The position numbers were made by a program, and so were the translations under genes. Shown in pieces: positions 31,646 through 40,410 of a stretch of DNA of 64,000 nucleotides. How positions within the stretch are numbered: position 1 is the first letter of the stretch; every line of letters starts with the position of its first letter. The stretch lies in NCBI RefSeq assembly GCF_900103325.1, contig NZ_FMXM01000007.1:124001-188000 (forward strand). Direction: 5' to 3'. The DNA comes from Mesorhizobium qingshengii (lineage in GTDB: Bacteria; Pseudomonadota; Alphaproteobacteria; Rhizobiales; Rhizobiaceae). A model generated the notes under the pieces. It had not been told where the DNA came from and ran no database searches. It was given only the letters and a program-made list of their open reading frames with translations.

Positions 31646-31649
<4 letters not shown>
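31122..31649 (+). CDS. Flavin reductase family protein
   Basis: 175 residues from GTG at 31122. The flavin-binding split-barrel begins AMSHFAGHVHVVTTDG and includes VIAACSVSDTPPTILVCLNR and FALNTLASHQEPLSVGFSG, matching the HpaC/RutF group that reduce FMN or FAD with NAD(P)H for partner oxygenases. ATG farther in would cut the conserved N-terminal helix. Its stop overlaps the MoxR gene by 4 bases (ATGA), so it heads a molybdenum-hydroxylase maturation operon, where its role is unclear. Confidence 0.88.
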
Positions 31650-32575
<926 letters not shown>

Positions 32576-32584
32576 GGTAGGCCC

Positions 32585-33835
32585 ATGCCGCTGTCCCGCC
32601 CCGAACCGAAGGAAGCCTGGCCGGACGGACGTATCGCCGACAACATCGTCTATTTCGCCCGCACCTTGCGCAAGGCCGGCATGCGGGTCGGACCGGCTTC
32701 AGTCAAGGACGCCATCGAGGCGGTGCTGGTTGCCGGCATCGGCTCGCGCGACGATTTCTACTGGACGCTGCATGCCGTGCTGGTTTCGCGGCACGAGGAC
32801 CACGCCATTTTCGATGAGGCCTTCCGGCTGTTCTGGAAGTCGCGCGAACTGATCGAAAAGATGCTGGCGATGTTTTCGCCGGTGGCGCCTGACGTCAGGG
32901 AGAAGCAGAAACCGCGCGCCGCCGAGAATCGCGTCAGCCAGGCGATGTTCGAGGGTCATCAGAAGAACCAGCCGGCCCAGGAAATCCCGGAGATCGAGGT
33001 CGATGCCCGCTTCACCTTCTCTGGCAACGAGGTTCTGCGCGGCAAGGACTTTGCCCAGATGAACGCCGCCGAGATGGCGGATGCCAGGAAGGCAATCGCC
33101 CGGTTGCGCTTGCCCTTCGACATGGTGAGGACCCGGCGTTTCAGGGCCGACGCGCACGGCCGCCGCATCGACCCACGCGCCATGATGCGCTCGGCGGCGC
33201 GGACCGGCGGCGACTTGATCCTGCCGAAATTCCGCTCACCGCGCGAAGTTCACCCGCCGCTGGTGGTGCTGGCCGACATTTCCGGCTCGATGAGCCAGTA
33301 CACGCGCATCTTCCTGCATTTCCTGCATGCGCTGACTGAAAAGCGCCGGCGCGTGCACACGTTCGTCTTCGGCACCAGGCTGACCAACCTGACCCGGCAG
33401 ATGCGCCACCGCGATCCCGACGCAGCACTTGCCGATTGCTCGGCGGCGGTGAAGGACTGGTCGGGCGGCACGCGCATCGGCGACACGCTGGCCGAGTTCA
33501 ACCGGCTATGGTCACGGCGTGTGCTGGGGCAGGGCGCGGCGGTGCTTCTGATCACCGACGGGCTGGAACGCGACGATGTCGCCGGCCTGTCGGAAGAAAT
33601 GGAGCGCCTGCACAAGTCCTGCCGGCGGCTGATCTGGCTGAATCCGTTGCTGCGCTTTGACGGGTTCCAGGCACGTGCCCGCGGCGTCAAGGCGATGCTG
33701 CCGCATGTCGACGAATTCCGCTCGGTGCACAACCTTGATGCGCTCGCCGATCTCTGCGCGTCGCTCGACAAGACATCGGCGCAATCCGTGGATCCAGGCC
33801 GATGGATGGACGCCGGCGCGAGGCACGCCGCATAA
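32585..33835 (+). CDS. VWA domain protein, CoxE-like
   Basis: 416 residues. The C-terminal half is a von Willebrand A domain with the metal-ion motif ADISGSMSQY near residue 230 and SGGTRIGDTLAEF with the conserved threonine region. The N-terminal half (IADNIVYFARTLRKAGMRVG) matches CoxE proteins, partners of the MoxR ATPase upstream. It is thought to act in metal-centre insertion of molybdenum hydroxylases. Ten bases separate it from the ATPase gene; a 59-base gap with a palindrome follows. Confidence 0.9.
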   Translation: MPLSRPEPKEAWPDGRIADNIVYFARTLRKAGMRVGPASVKDAIEAVLVAGIGSRDDFYWTLHAVLVSRHEDHAIFDEAFRLFWKSRELIEKMLAMFSPVAPDVREKQKPRAAENRVSQAMFEGHQKNQPAQEIPEIEVDARFTFSGNEVLRGKDFAQMNAAEMADARKAIARLRLPFDMVRTRRFRADAHGRRIDPRAMMRSAARTGGDLILPKFRSPREVHPPLVVLADISGSMSQYTRIFLHFLHALTEKRRRVHTFVFGTRLTNLTRQMRHRDPDAALADCSAAVKDWSGGTRIGDTLAEFNRLWSRRVLGQGAAVLLITDGLERDDVAGLSEEMERLHKSCRRLIWLNPLLRFDGFQARARGVKAMLPHVDEFRSVHNLDALADLCASLDKTSAQSVDPGRWMDAGARHAA

Positions 33836-33840
33836 CCATA

Positions 33841-33868
33841 TTTCCCCGAGAAACATATGTTTCCCGAG
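33841..33868. repeat. Palindrome with flanking direct repeats inside the operon
   Basis: AAACATATGTTT at 33851-33862 is a perfect 12-base palindrome. TTTCCCCGAG (33841-33850) and TTTCCCGAG (33860-33868) are near-identical direct repeats at its sides. It occupies the only sizeable gap in this operon and may be an internal regulatory site. Confidence 0.4.
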
Positions 33869-33894
33869 GAAAAACAGACTCCTAGGAAACGGAC

Positions 33895-34233
33895 ATGGAA
33901 AACAGCATCTATCTCGACGAAGCCCGCGACCCACTTGTTATAGCCGAGGGCTGGATGAAGGACGGCAAGGACGTGGCCATCGCCACTGTGGTCGAGACCT
34001 GGGGATCGGCGCCTCGCCCAGTAGGCAGCCATCTGGTCATCGACGCCGACGGCAATTTCCACGGCTCTGTTTCGGGTGGTTGCGTCGAAGGCGCGGTGGT
34101 GACCGAAGCGATCGACGTGATCGACAGCGGCAAGGCCAGGATGCTGGAATTTGGTGTTGCCGATGAAACCGCATGGCAGGTCGGCCTGTCCTGTGGCGGC
34201 CGCATCAAGGTGTACGTGGAAAGACTGGGCTGA
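33895..34233 (+). CDS. XdhC/CoxI-type N-terminal domain protein
   Basis: 112 residues, beginning MENSIYLDEARDPLVIAEGW. TWGSAPRPVGSHLVI and the cysteine motifs SVSGGCVEGAVV and LSCGGRI are the XdhC N-terminal domain, which binds sulfurated molybdenum cofactor and hands it to xanthine dehydrogenase-type enzymes. Here the protein ends after this domain; the Rossmann half is a separate gene 6 bases downstream, so a usual single XdhC protein is split in two. Confidence 0.9.
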   Translation: MENSIYLDEARDPLVIAEGWMKDGKDVAIATVVETWGSAPRPVGSHLVIDADGNFHGSVSGGCVEGAVVTEAIDVIDSGKARMLEFGVADETAWQVGLSCGGRIKVYVERLG

Positions 34234-34239
34234 TCTGCG

Positions 34240-34944
34240 ATGGATCCCTATGCGCTGAAAACCCTCAACGCCGAACGCCGCGCCCGCCGCGCGGCGATCC
34301 TTGTCACCGACCTTGGTGATGGACGCGACCGCATCGTGCGCGAAGGTGATCAGGTCGCCGGCGATCTCGGCGCCGCGATCGCCAAGGCGTTCCGCACCGG
34401 TAATTCCGGTTCGGTCGAGGCCGAAGGGCGGACCTTCTTTCTCAATGCGCACCTGCCGCGGCCGCGCCTGGTGGTGATCGGCGCGGTCCATATCAGCCAG
34501 GCGCTGGCGCCGATGGCGAAAATCGCCGGCTACCCTGTCGAGATCATCGATCCGCGCACGGCCTTCGCCACGTCCGAGCGCTTTCCCGATATCGCCTTGC
34601 ACGCCGAATGGCCGGAGGATGTGCTGAAGCGCCAGCCGCTCGACAGTTACACGGCGCTTGCCGCCGTCACTCATGATCCGAAGATCGACGATTTCGCGCT
34701 GAAGGCGGCGCTCGACGCCAACTGTTTCTATGTCGGGGCGCTTGGCAGCCGCAAGACACACGCCAAGCGCGTCGAACGCTTGCTGGCGCTGGGCGCGACC
34801 GCCGACCAGATTGCCCGTATTCATGCCCCGATCGGGCTCGACATTGGTGCCGCCAGCCCGGCCGAGATCGCTGTCGCCGTTCTCGCTCAGACCATCCATG
34901 CCTTCCGCTCGCGCGGCCTCGACGCCAAGGGTGCGGCGGCGTGA
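34240..34944 (+). CDS. XdhC C-terminal Rossmann-domain protein
   Basis: 234 residues. After a short N-terminal region, a Rossmann fold starts RLVVIGAVHISQALAPMAKI and continues with EIIDPRTAFATSERFPDI. The signature FYVGALGSRKTHAKRVERL and GLDIGAASPAEIAVAVLAQ are those of the XdhC C-terminal domain. It should pair with the upstream N-terminal protein in cofactor handling for a molybdenum hydroxylase. The stop overlaps the next gene's GTG by 4 bases. Confidence 0.9.
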   Translation: MDPYALKTLNAERRARRAAILVTDLGDGRDRIVREGDQVAGDLGAAIAKAFRTGNSGSVEAEGRTFFLNAHLPRPRLVVIGAVHISQALAPMAKIAGYPVEIIDPRTAFATSERFPDIALHAEWPEDVLKRQPLDSYTALAAVTHDPKIDDFALKAALDANCFYVGALGSRKTHAKRVERLLALGATADQIARIHAPIGLDIGAASPAEIAVAVLAQTIHAFRSRGLDAKGAAA

Positions 34945-36551
34945 AATTCGGCCCGATACCGCTCGAGGCGGCTGAGGGGGCGGTGCTGGCTCATGCCACC
35001 ACCGCCGGAGAACGGCGCTTCCGCAAGGCGCACCGCCTGAGCGCGGATGATTTGTCGGAGCTGAAAGCCGCCGGGATCGCCGAAGTCGTCGCGGCCGTGC
35101 TTGCCCCCGATGATCTCGGCGAGGATGCGGCAGCCGAAAAGATCGCCGCCAGCATGCGCCATCGCAATGTCGAGGCAAAGCCCGCGGCCACCGGCCGGGT
35201 CAACCTCCATGCCGAAGCGGCCGGCATCTTCACCGTCGACGCGGCGATGATCGACGCCATCAACGCCGTCGATCCGACCATCACCATCGCAACGCTGGCT
35301 CAGCATGCGCCGGTCGAGAAAGGCCAGATGGTCGCGACCGTGAAGATCATTCCCTTCGCTGTCGGCTCTGCCTTGGTCGATGCGGTCATGAAAATCTGTG
35401 CCGGCGGCGAGATCTTTGCCGTCAACGCCTATCAACCAGTGCGCGTCGGCGTCATCCAGACGGTGCTGCCGGGGACCAAGCCGAGTGTGCTCGACAAGAC
35501 GCTCCGCGTCACCGAAGCGCGGCTGGCGCGTTCCGGCGGCAGGCTGACAGCGGAACGTCGCACGCCGCACGAGATCGCGCCGGTGGCGGAGGCCGTGGTC
35601 TCGCTGGCGCGCGACAACGACCTTGTGGTCATCTTCGGTGCCTCGGCGATGAGCGATTTCTCCGACGTCGTTCCGGCGGCGATCGAAAGGGCGGGTGGTA
35701 CTGTTATCCGCGCCGGCATGCCGGTCGATCCCGGCAATCTCCTGGTGCTCGGCACGCTCGGCGGCAAGCGCGTCATCGGCGCGCCCGGTTGCGCCCGCAG
35801 CCCGAAGGAGAACGGCTTCGACTGGGTGCTCGACCGGTTGGTTGCCGGCCTCGACGTCACCGCGAGCGACATCGCCGGCATGGGCGTCGGCGGGTTGTTG
35901 ATGGAAATCCCGACACGGCCGCAGCCGCGCGAACCGCTGCCGCCCAAAAGCCAGCTCAAGGTCGGGATCGTGCTTCTGGCGGCGGGGCGGTCGAGCCGCA
36001 TGGGCGGGCCGAACAAACTCCTGGCGCTGTTCGACGGCAAGCCGCTGGTGCGCCGCACCGCCGAGCGCGCACTCGGCTCGAAGGCTTCGGGCACGATTGT
36101 CGTCACCGGCCATCAGCGCGAGCGTGTGCGCGCGGCGCTGGCGGGGCTGGATGTGACCTTCGCCGACAATCCCGATTTCGCCGACGGCCTGTCCACCTCG
36201 CTGAAGGCCGGCATTGCCTATCTGCCTGAGGACTCCGCTGGCGTGATGATCGTTCTCGGTGACATGCCGGGCGTCTCGTCTGATGACCTCGACAGGTTGG
36301 TCGATGCCTTCCGCAAGGCTGGAGGCAATTCGGTGGTCCGCGCCTCGCACCAAGGCAAGCGCGGCAACCCGGTGCTGTTGCCACGCTCGCTGTTTCCGGC
36401 GATCGCTCATCTCGAAGGTGATACCGGCGCGCGGCATCTGGTCGAAGCCGAGGGGCTCGATGTCATTGATGTCGAGATCGGCGAAGCGGCGTCCGTCGAC
36501 GTCGATACCCGCGAAGCGCTCGAAGGTGCCGGCGGCGTGCTGCAGGATTGA
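34941..36551 (+). CDS. Molybdopterin-binding domain fused to MobA-like nucleotidyltransferase
   Basis: 536 residues from GTG at 34941 (GTGA overlap). The N-terminal ~330 residues resemble the molybdopterin-binding MoeA/MogA fold (EGAVLAHATTAGERRFRKAH near the start; LVVIFGASAMSDFSDVVPAA; APGCARSPKENGFDWVLDR). The C-terminal part is a MobA/MocA-like transferase with GIVLLAAGRSSRMGGPNKLL. Such fusions may cytidylylate the cofactor for hydroxylases. It is the last clear member of the cox-like accessory operon. Confidence 0.88.
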   Translation: MKFGPIPLEAAEGAVLAHATTAGERRFRKAHRLSADDLSELKAAGIAEVVAAVLAPDDLGEDAAAEKIAASMRHRNVEAKPAATGRVNLHAEAAGIFTVDAAMIDAINAVDPTITIATLAQHAPVEKGQMVATVKIIPFAVGSALVDAVMKICAGGEIFAVNAYQPVRVGVIQTVLPGTKPSVLDKTLRVTEARLARSGGRLTAERRTPHEIAPVAEAVVSLARDNDLVVIFGASAMSDFSDVVPAAIERAGGTVIRAGMPVDPGNLLVLGTLGGKRVIGAPGCARSPKENGFDWVLDRLVAGLDVTASDIAGMGVGGLLMEIPTRPQPREPLPPKSQLKVGIVLLAAGRSSRMGGPNKLLALFDGKPLVRRTAERALGSKASGTIVVTGHQRERVRAALAGLDVTFADNPDFADGLSTSLKAGIAYLPEDSAGVMIVLGDMPGVSSDDLDRLVDAFRKAGGNSVVRASHQGKRGNPVLLPRSLFPAIAHLEGDTGARHLVEAEGLDVIDVEIGEAASVDVDTREALEGAGGVLQD

Positions 36552-36572
36552 CAAACCCAAGCCGAATTACGC

Positions 36573-37475
36573 ATGCCTGCTGGCATGTCTTTCCGTTTCC
36601 GATTTCTTTGTGTCCTTGCAACCGTGGCAGCATTGGTGTCGTCGGCCGCCCAAAGTCAGACGCTGTCGCTGAAACCCTTCAAGGACGATCTCTTTGCCTA
36701 TCCGGCCACGCTCTCGTCCGACACCAACGGCGCCTACACGGTCATCGATTATCGCGAGATGCGCGACATCAACCAGCGCGACGAGGTGCCCGAGCGCCGC
36801 GTGCACCCCCAATACACCGACACCGGCGTGCGCAAGGTGCAGCAGGATCTGCTGCTGAAGACCGAGGCCGGCGATGTCAGACATGTTGCCGTCGGCAAGA
36901 CCGAGGGTGCCGGCATCATCGTGCTTTATCTGCATGGGCAGGGTGGCAGCCGCAAGCAAGGCGTCGACGACTTCACCTTCGGCGGCAATTTCAATCGCCT
37001 CAAGAACCTGATGGCCGAAAATGGCGGCCTCTATCTGTCACCTGACTTTCCCGATTTCGGCGATACGGGAGCGGCGCAGGTCGCGGCGCTGATCGATCAT
37101 TATGCCGAACAGTCGCCGGGCGCGAAAGTCTTCGTCGCCTGCGGCTCGATGGGCGGCGCGCTGTGCTGGAAGCTTGCCGCCCGCAAGGACACCGGTGGCC
37201 GTATCAACGGCTTGCTGCTGCTCGGCTCGCTATGGGACGAGAGTTTTTTCGCCAGTCCCGCCTTCAAGCGCCGCGTACCAGTGTTCTTCGGCCAAGGCAG
37301 CCATGATGTGGTTTTTCCCGTGGCAAACCAGGAAGCATTTTTTCGCTCGATACTGGCCAAAACAAAGAGCTACCCGACCCGCTTCGTCCGCTTCGAGACG
37401 GGCACGCACGGCACGCCGATCCGCATGACCGACTGGCGCGGCACATTGAACTGGATGCTGTCGAAGGCGCCCTGA
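36573..37475 (+). CDS. Secreted alpha/beta hydrolase family protein
   Basis: 300 residues with a signal peptide (FRFRFLCVLATVAALVSS then AAQSQ). The oxyanion region LYLHGQGGSRKQG and the nucleophile elbow ACGSMGGALCW (Ser in GSMGG) indicate an alpha/beta hydrolase; the aspartate in GQGSHDVVFPV and the histidine in ETGTHGTPIRM complete a likely triad. Exported to the periplasm. Substrate unknown. Twenty-one bases after the molybdopterin-domain gene, perhaps on the same transcript. The second methionine, four codons in, is an alternative start. Confidence 0.8.
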   Translation: MPAGMSFRFRFLCVLATVAALVSSAAQSQTLSLKPFKDDLFAYPATLSSDTNGAYTVIDYREMRDINQRDEVPERRVHPQYTDTGVRKVQQDLLLKTEAGDVRHVAVGKTEGAGIIVLYLHGQGGSRKQGVDDFTFGGNFNRLKNLMAENGGLYLSPDFPDFGDTGAAQVAALIDHYAEQSPGAKVFVACGSMGGALCWKLAARKDTGGRINGLLLLGSLWDESFFASPAFKRRVPVFFGQGSHDVVFPVANQEAFFRSILAKTKSYPTRFVRFETGTHGTPIRMTDWRGTLNWMLSKAP

Positions 37476-37504
37476 CCAACGCTGCCCAGAAGTCAGTCCG
37501 ACCT

Positions 37505-38557
37505 TCAGGGCGCGGTGTTGTAATCGACGACCGTCTGCGGGTTCTCCTCGCCGTCATAGGATGCGTCGACATCGTACTGAACCAGCGAAAAATCGCCGTT
37601 GCGGAACAGATAGGTGCCCGATGACGAGGCATCTCCGACGCCGCGCCATTTGTTGAAGGTGGTGATCGTGTGGGCTTCCTGGTCATAGTCCGAGTTGGTC
37701 GCCCAGCCAGTCGTCTGGAAGCCGATGATATGCATGGATTCGACCTTGCCTTCGCTGTCGTTGTTCACGTAGCGGATATCCATCTCCGGTTCGGTGAACT
37801 GCAACTGCCTTACGCCAGATACATCGTCGCTCATGTAGTAGATGGAGCTTTCATTGTAGGCGGCGGCCGAACAGGAGAAATGGAAAAGCCGCGTTTCCCT
37901 TTCAGGGTCGCTGGCAGCCGCATCCTTGTCCTTGTACTTGATCGAAAAAGTTTCCGGCTCATTGGCGAGAAGGTTCTTGTCGCACTGGGCACCATAGGTC
38001 GCCAGAAAGGCCTTCTTGGCCTGCTCCAGTGCCGCGTCCTTCTTCGGTGGCGGCGGCCCGTCGCCGCAGCTTGATGGCAGAGCTTCCTCGAAATCGGCGG
38101 TGGAGGGTTTCAGCGCACCTTTTTCGATGTGGATCGGATCGAAGGGCGGCGCCGCCTGGATCTGGGCATTCACTTGGCGCAGCGTGTAGCAACCGGCAAA
38201 GACCTTTTCGCCGCCGGTCTTGTCCGTGGCACGGATGGCGACAGGCACGTTGTAGAAAATACTGCCGGCCGCACCTTCGTCGGAGACGCTGCCGGTCTCG
38301 ACCTCGACCTTGTCGGTGCCGTCATAGCCCTTGACGAAACTGTCGAAATCCTTCGCAGGCTTGGTCTCGCCGAAATAACCCCAGGCGCGGGCGAATTCGT
38401 GCCGGTTGATGGCGCTGTAGAGCGACCGGATGACCGCGTCGGCGCTCGACCGATCGTCGACATAGGGTGCTTCGGGAGTATCGTCGGCGGCCAATACCGT
38501 CTGGGCTGTCGGGACAAGGGAGAGAAAGGCAGTCGCTGCGAATAGGGCGCGTCTCAT
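37505..38557 (-). CDS. Secreted DUF1176-like protein
   Basis: 350 residues with signal peptide MRRALFAATAFLSLVPTAQT ending VLAA. The N-terminal half (VIRSLYSAINRHEFARAWGY) resembles a DUF4864/NTF2-like fold; the C-terminal half (ETRLFHFSCSAAAYNESSIY, GFQTTGWATNSDYDQEAHTI, WRGVGDASSSGTYLFRNGDF) fits DUF1176. A proline-lysine linker separates them. Periplasmic, function unknown. It is convergent with the hydrolase gene and has GGAG before its ATG. Confidence 0.75.
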   Translation of the reverse strand: MRRALFAATAFLSLVPTAQTVLAADDTPEAPYVDDRSSADAVIRSLYSAINRHEFARAWGYFGETKPAKDFDSFVKGYDGTDKVEVETGSVSDEGAAGSIFYNVPVAIRATDKTGGEKVFAGCYTLRQVNAQIQAAPPFDPIHIEKGALKPSTADFEEALPSSCGDGPPPPKKDAALEQAKKAFLATYGAQCDKNLLANEPETFSIKYKDKDAAASDPERETRLFHFSCSAAAYNESSIYYMSDDVSGVRQLQFTEPEMDIRYVNNDSEGKVESMHIIGFQTTGWATNSDYDQEAHTITTFNKWRGVGDASSSGTYLFRNGDFSLVQYDVDASYDGEENPQTVVDYNTAP

Positions 38558-38696
38558 CGGGAATCTCCGCTCGATAGGGAGATTCTACTATGGCGATTGC
38601 GGCAGCGTGGTGACGCGGTGTCAGGACGCTTGAAGAATCGTGCATGAAGGCGCTAGGTCCTGTCCTCCGGCGTTCCGGCCGGACAGGAGATTTGAC

Positions 38697-39203
38697 GTGA
38701 CGATATCGATGTACGAGGCCTCCGTGCCCGTGTTTTCGGCAAGACTGAAAGCGCTTTCTAGCGTGCTGGCGGCAGCCGAGCGGAATGCGATTGACCGCAA
38801 GATCGACCCACAGGTGTTTCTGACGGCGCGGCTCGCGCCCGACATGTTCGCCCTGACCAGGCAGGTGCAGATCGCCACCGACCATGCCAAGGGGGCGCCG
38901 TCGCGGCTGGCCGGCCGCGAAGTGCCGAAATACGAGGACAATGAAGCGAGCTTCGCCGATCTGGAGGCGAGGATCGCCAAGACGATCGCGCATCTGGCGA
39001 CTTTCTCGGCCGCCGACATCGATGGCTCCGACGACAAAGTGATCGAGTTGAAGCTTGGCGGACGCGAAACCTCGATGGCTGGCATGCAGTATCTGTTGCA
39101 TGTGGCCATGCCCAACTTCTATTTCCACCTCACCACCGCCTACGACATCCTTCGCCACAATGGCGTACCGCTGGGCAAGGCGACATTCCTGGGAACGCGC
39201 TGA
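38697..39203 (+). CDS. DUF1993 family protein
   Basis: 168 residues from GTG 38697, supported by AGGAGA at 38685-38690. TISMYEASVPVFSARLKALS at the start and the DHAKGAPSRLAGREVPKYED block are DUF1993, a DinB-like four-helix family of unknown function. The C-terminal HVAMPNFYFHLTTAYDILRH block is also conserved. The in-frame GTG at 38640 lacks a ribosome site. Single gene between divergent and convergent neighbours. Confidence 0.85.
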   Translation: MTISMYEASVPVFSARLKALSSVLAAAERNAIDRKIDPQVFLTARLAPDMFALTRQVQIATDHAKGAPSRLAGREVPKYEDNEASFADLEARIAKTIAHLATFSAADIDGSDDKVIELKLGGRETSMAGMQYLLHVAMPNFYFHLTTAYDILRHNGVPLGKATFLGTR

Positions 39204-39257
39204 CCATTGCCGGCCACCGAGGTTTCCCGGCTGTTGCCGGGAAACCCTGGCAAGCGT

Positions 39258-39422
39258 CTAGCGGGTGGACATTTCGCGTGCGATGCGCGGAAAATCGGCG
39301 GGTTTGATGCCGATGTCGGCACGGTCCGCATTGCTCATCGAATGAAGCAACGCAAGTGCCGCGCGATACCTAAGATGTTCCTGCGGGCGCGGCCGGGCGA
39401 ACATTTCAGTGAAGAAACCCAT
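39258..39422 (-). CDS. Short DUF1127-like protein
   Basis: 54 residues, reverse strand, ATG complement at 39420-39422, TAG at 39258-39260. The sequence starts MGFFTEMFARPRPQEHLRYR and ends ADIGIKPADFPRIAREMSTR; the motif SMSNADRADIGIKPADF is a DUF1127 variant. Such proteins are small, basic and common in rhizobia, often stress- or phosphate-linked. Convergent with the DUF1993 gene, and divergent from a possible small RNA unit. Confidence 0.6.
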   Translation of the reverse strand: MGFFTEMFARPRPQEHLRYRAALALLHSMSNADRADIGIKPADFPRIAREMSTR

Positions 39423-39534
39423 GATTCAGGCTCCTGATTGGTCCTCCACGGCTGGCAATATAGGTGAATCGTGACAATTGTGCAGTGCAGCATTTGCATG
39501 CCTGCCATGTGCTGTTGATTTTTTTGGCCGTTTT

Positions 39535-39657
39535 TATGCGACCCGAGTGAAACTTTTGCTCGGCGCGGACCGTAGGCTTCAACGCTGGCACATGGCCGGT
39601 TTTTCCTCGCCACTCCTGGCGAATTCCGGACTGCATGAAAATGCAGTCCGGCTTTTT
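39535..39657 (+). ncRNA. Candidate small RNA ending at a strong orphan terminator
   Basis: CCGGACTGCAT (39626-39636) pairs perfectly with ATGCAGTCCGG (39641-39651) across a GAAA tetraloop, followed by CTTTTTG: a very strong forward terminator. No forward gene precedes it since 39203. Upstream, CCGAG (39543-39547) can pair with CTCGG (39559-39563). The 5' end given is a guess. It may be a trans-acting small RNA. The rest of 39423-39787 holds no recognisable gene. Confidence 0.4.
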
Positions 39658-39787
39658 GTTAGAGGATGGCAACTGCCCGAGCAGCGGTCTGGGGAACGGC
39701 TAAATTCGTCAAGATCGGTGGCATGCAATTTTAACGAGCCGGTTATATGCTCTGAAGCTTGCATGGTCGGGCGAGAGGGAGGCTGAC

Positions 39788-40291
39788 ATCGTTACCAGCG
39801 CCAAGCGGGATTTCGCTTCGTTGCTCGACGACCTCTTCGTTGCCTCCGACAAGAGCGACGGGATTGAGGGCGATGAGGCCGGCGCTCGTCCGTCCATCCC
39901 GTTCGATTATCTCTCCGTTGCCGACGAGCTCCATTCCGGCCGCATCAAGGTTTCGGGCAGCGGCTTTACCACCGAATATCGTGAGGCTGGTGCCGATCTG
40001 GCGACCGAATTCGCCGCCTTGCTCGACCACGCCAAGCTGGCTCTCGCAGGCGAAGAGCCAAAGCCCGAGGAAAAATTGCCGCCGATCGATCCGGAATCGA
40101 TCGCCGTCGAACTCGGCCTTGATCAGCCGAAACAGGTCGATTTCGGCCGCATGCGCCGCAGTTTTGCCTTCGCCAACCATCCAGACCGTGTCGCTCCGCA
40201 TCTGCGCCAGCGCGCCATGATCCGAATGCAGGTGGCCAACATGCTGATCGACGAGGCCAAGCGCCGCGCGCTGGCCGGCGCCCGCCGCTAA
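39788..40291 (+). CDS. J-domain-like protein, possible ATC start
   Basis: The frame from 39788 encodes about 167 residues. The C-terminal part contains FAFANHPDRVAPHLRQRAMI and MLIDEAKRRALAGARR, an HPD motif in a J-domain-like helix pair, suggesting a DnaK/Hsp70 co-chaperone or a relic of one. No ATG, GTG or TTG lies between the upstream stop at 39701 and TTG 39821. ATC at 39788 is preceded by GAGAGGGAGG with ideal 5-base spacing and gives IVTSAKRDFASLLDDLF; TTG 39821 has no good ribosome site. I chose ATC; the safe minimal gene is 39821-40291. Confidence 0.65.
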   Translation: MVTSAKRDFASLLDDLFVASDKSDGIEGDEAGARPSIPFDYLSVADELHSGRIKVSGSGFTTEYREAGADLATEFAALLDHAKLALAGEEPKPEEKLPPIDPESIAVELGLDQPKQVDFGRMRRSFAFANHPDRVAPHLRQRAMIRMQVANMLIDEAKRRALAGARR

Positions 40292-40410
40292 ACGCCTCGG
40301 GTTCACGCAAAAGTCGGCTTGCCAAGGCTTGGAGAGCGCCTCTGCTTTCCCTATAAATGCGAATTCCTCCCCGCGCAGCCGCGCCAGCTTTCCCTCCGGA
40401 GCAGAATTCC

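Noticed and set aside
33250..36560. Two long reverse open frames (642 and 557 residues) opposite the VWA, XdhC and MobA-fusion genes
   Set aside because: Strong family motifs are on the forward strand; the reverse frames are composition shadows.
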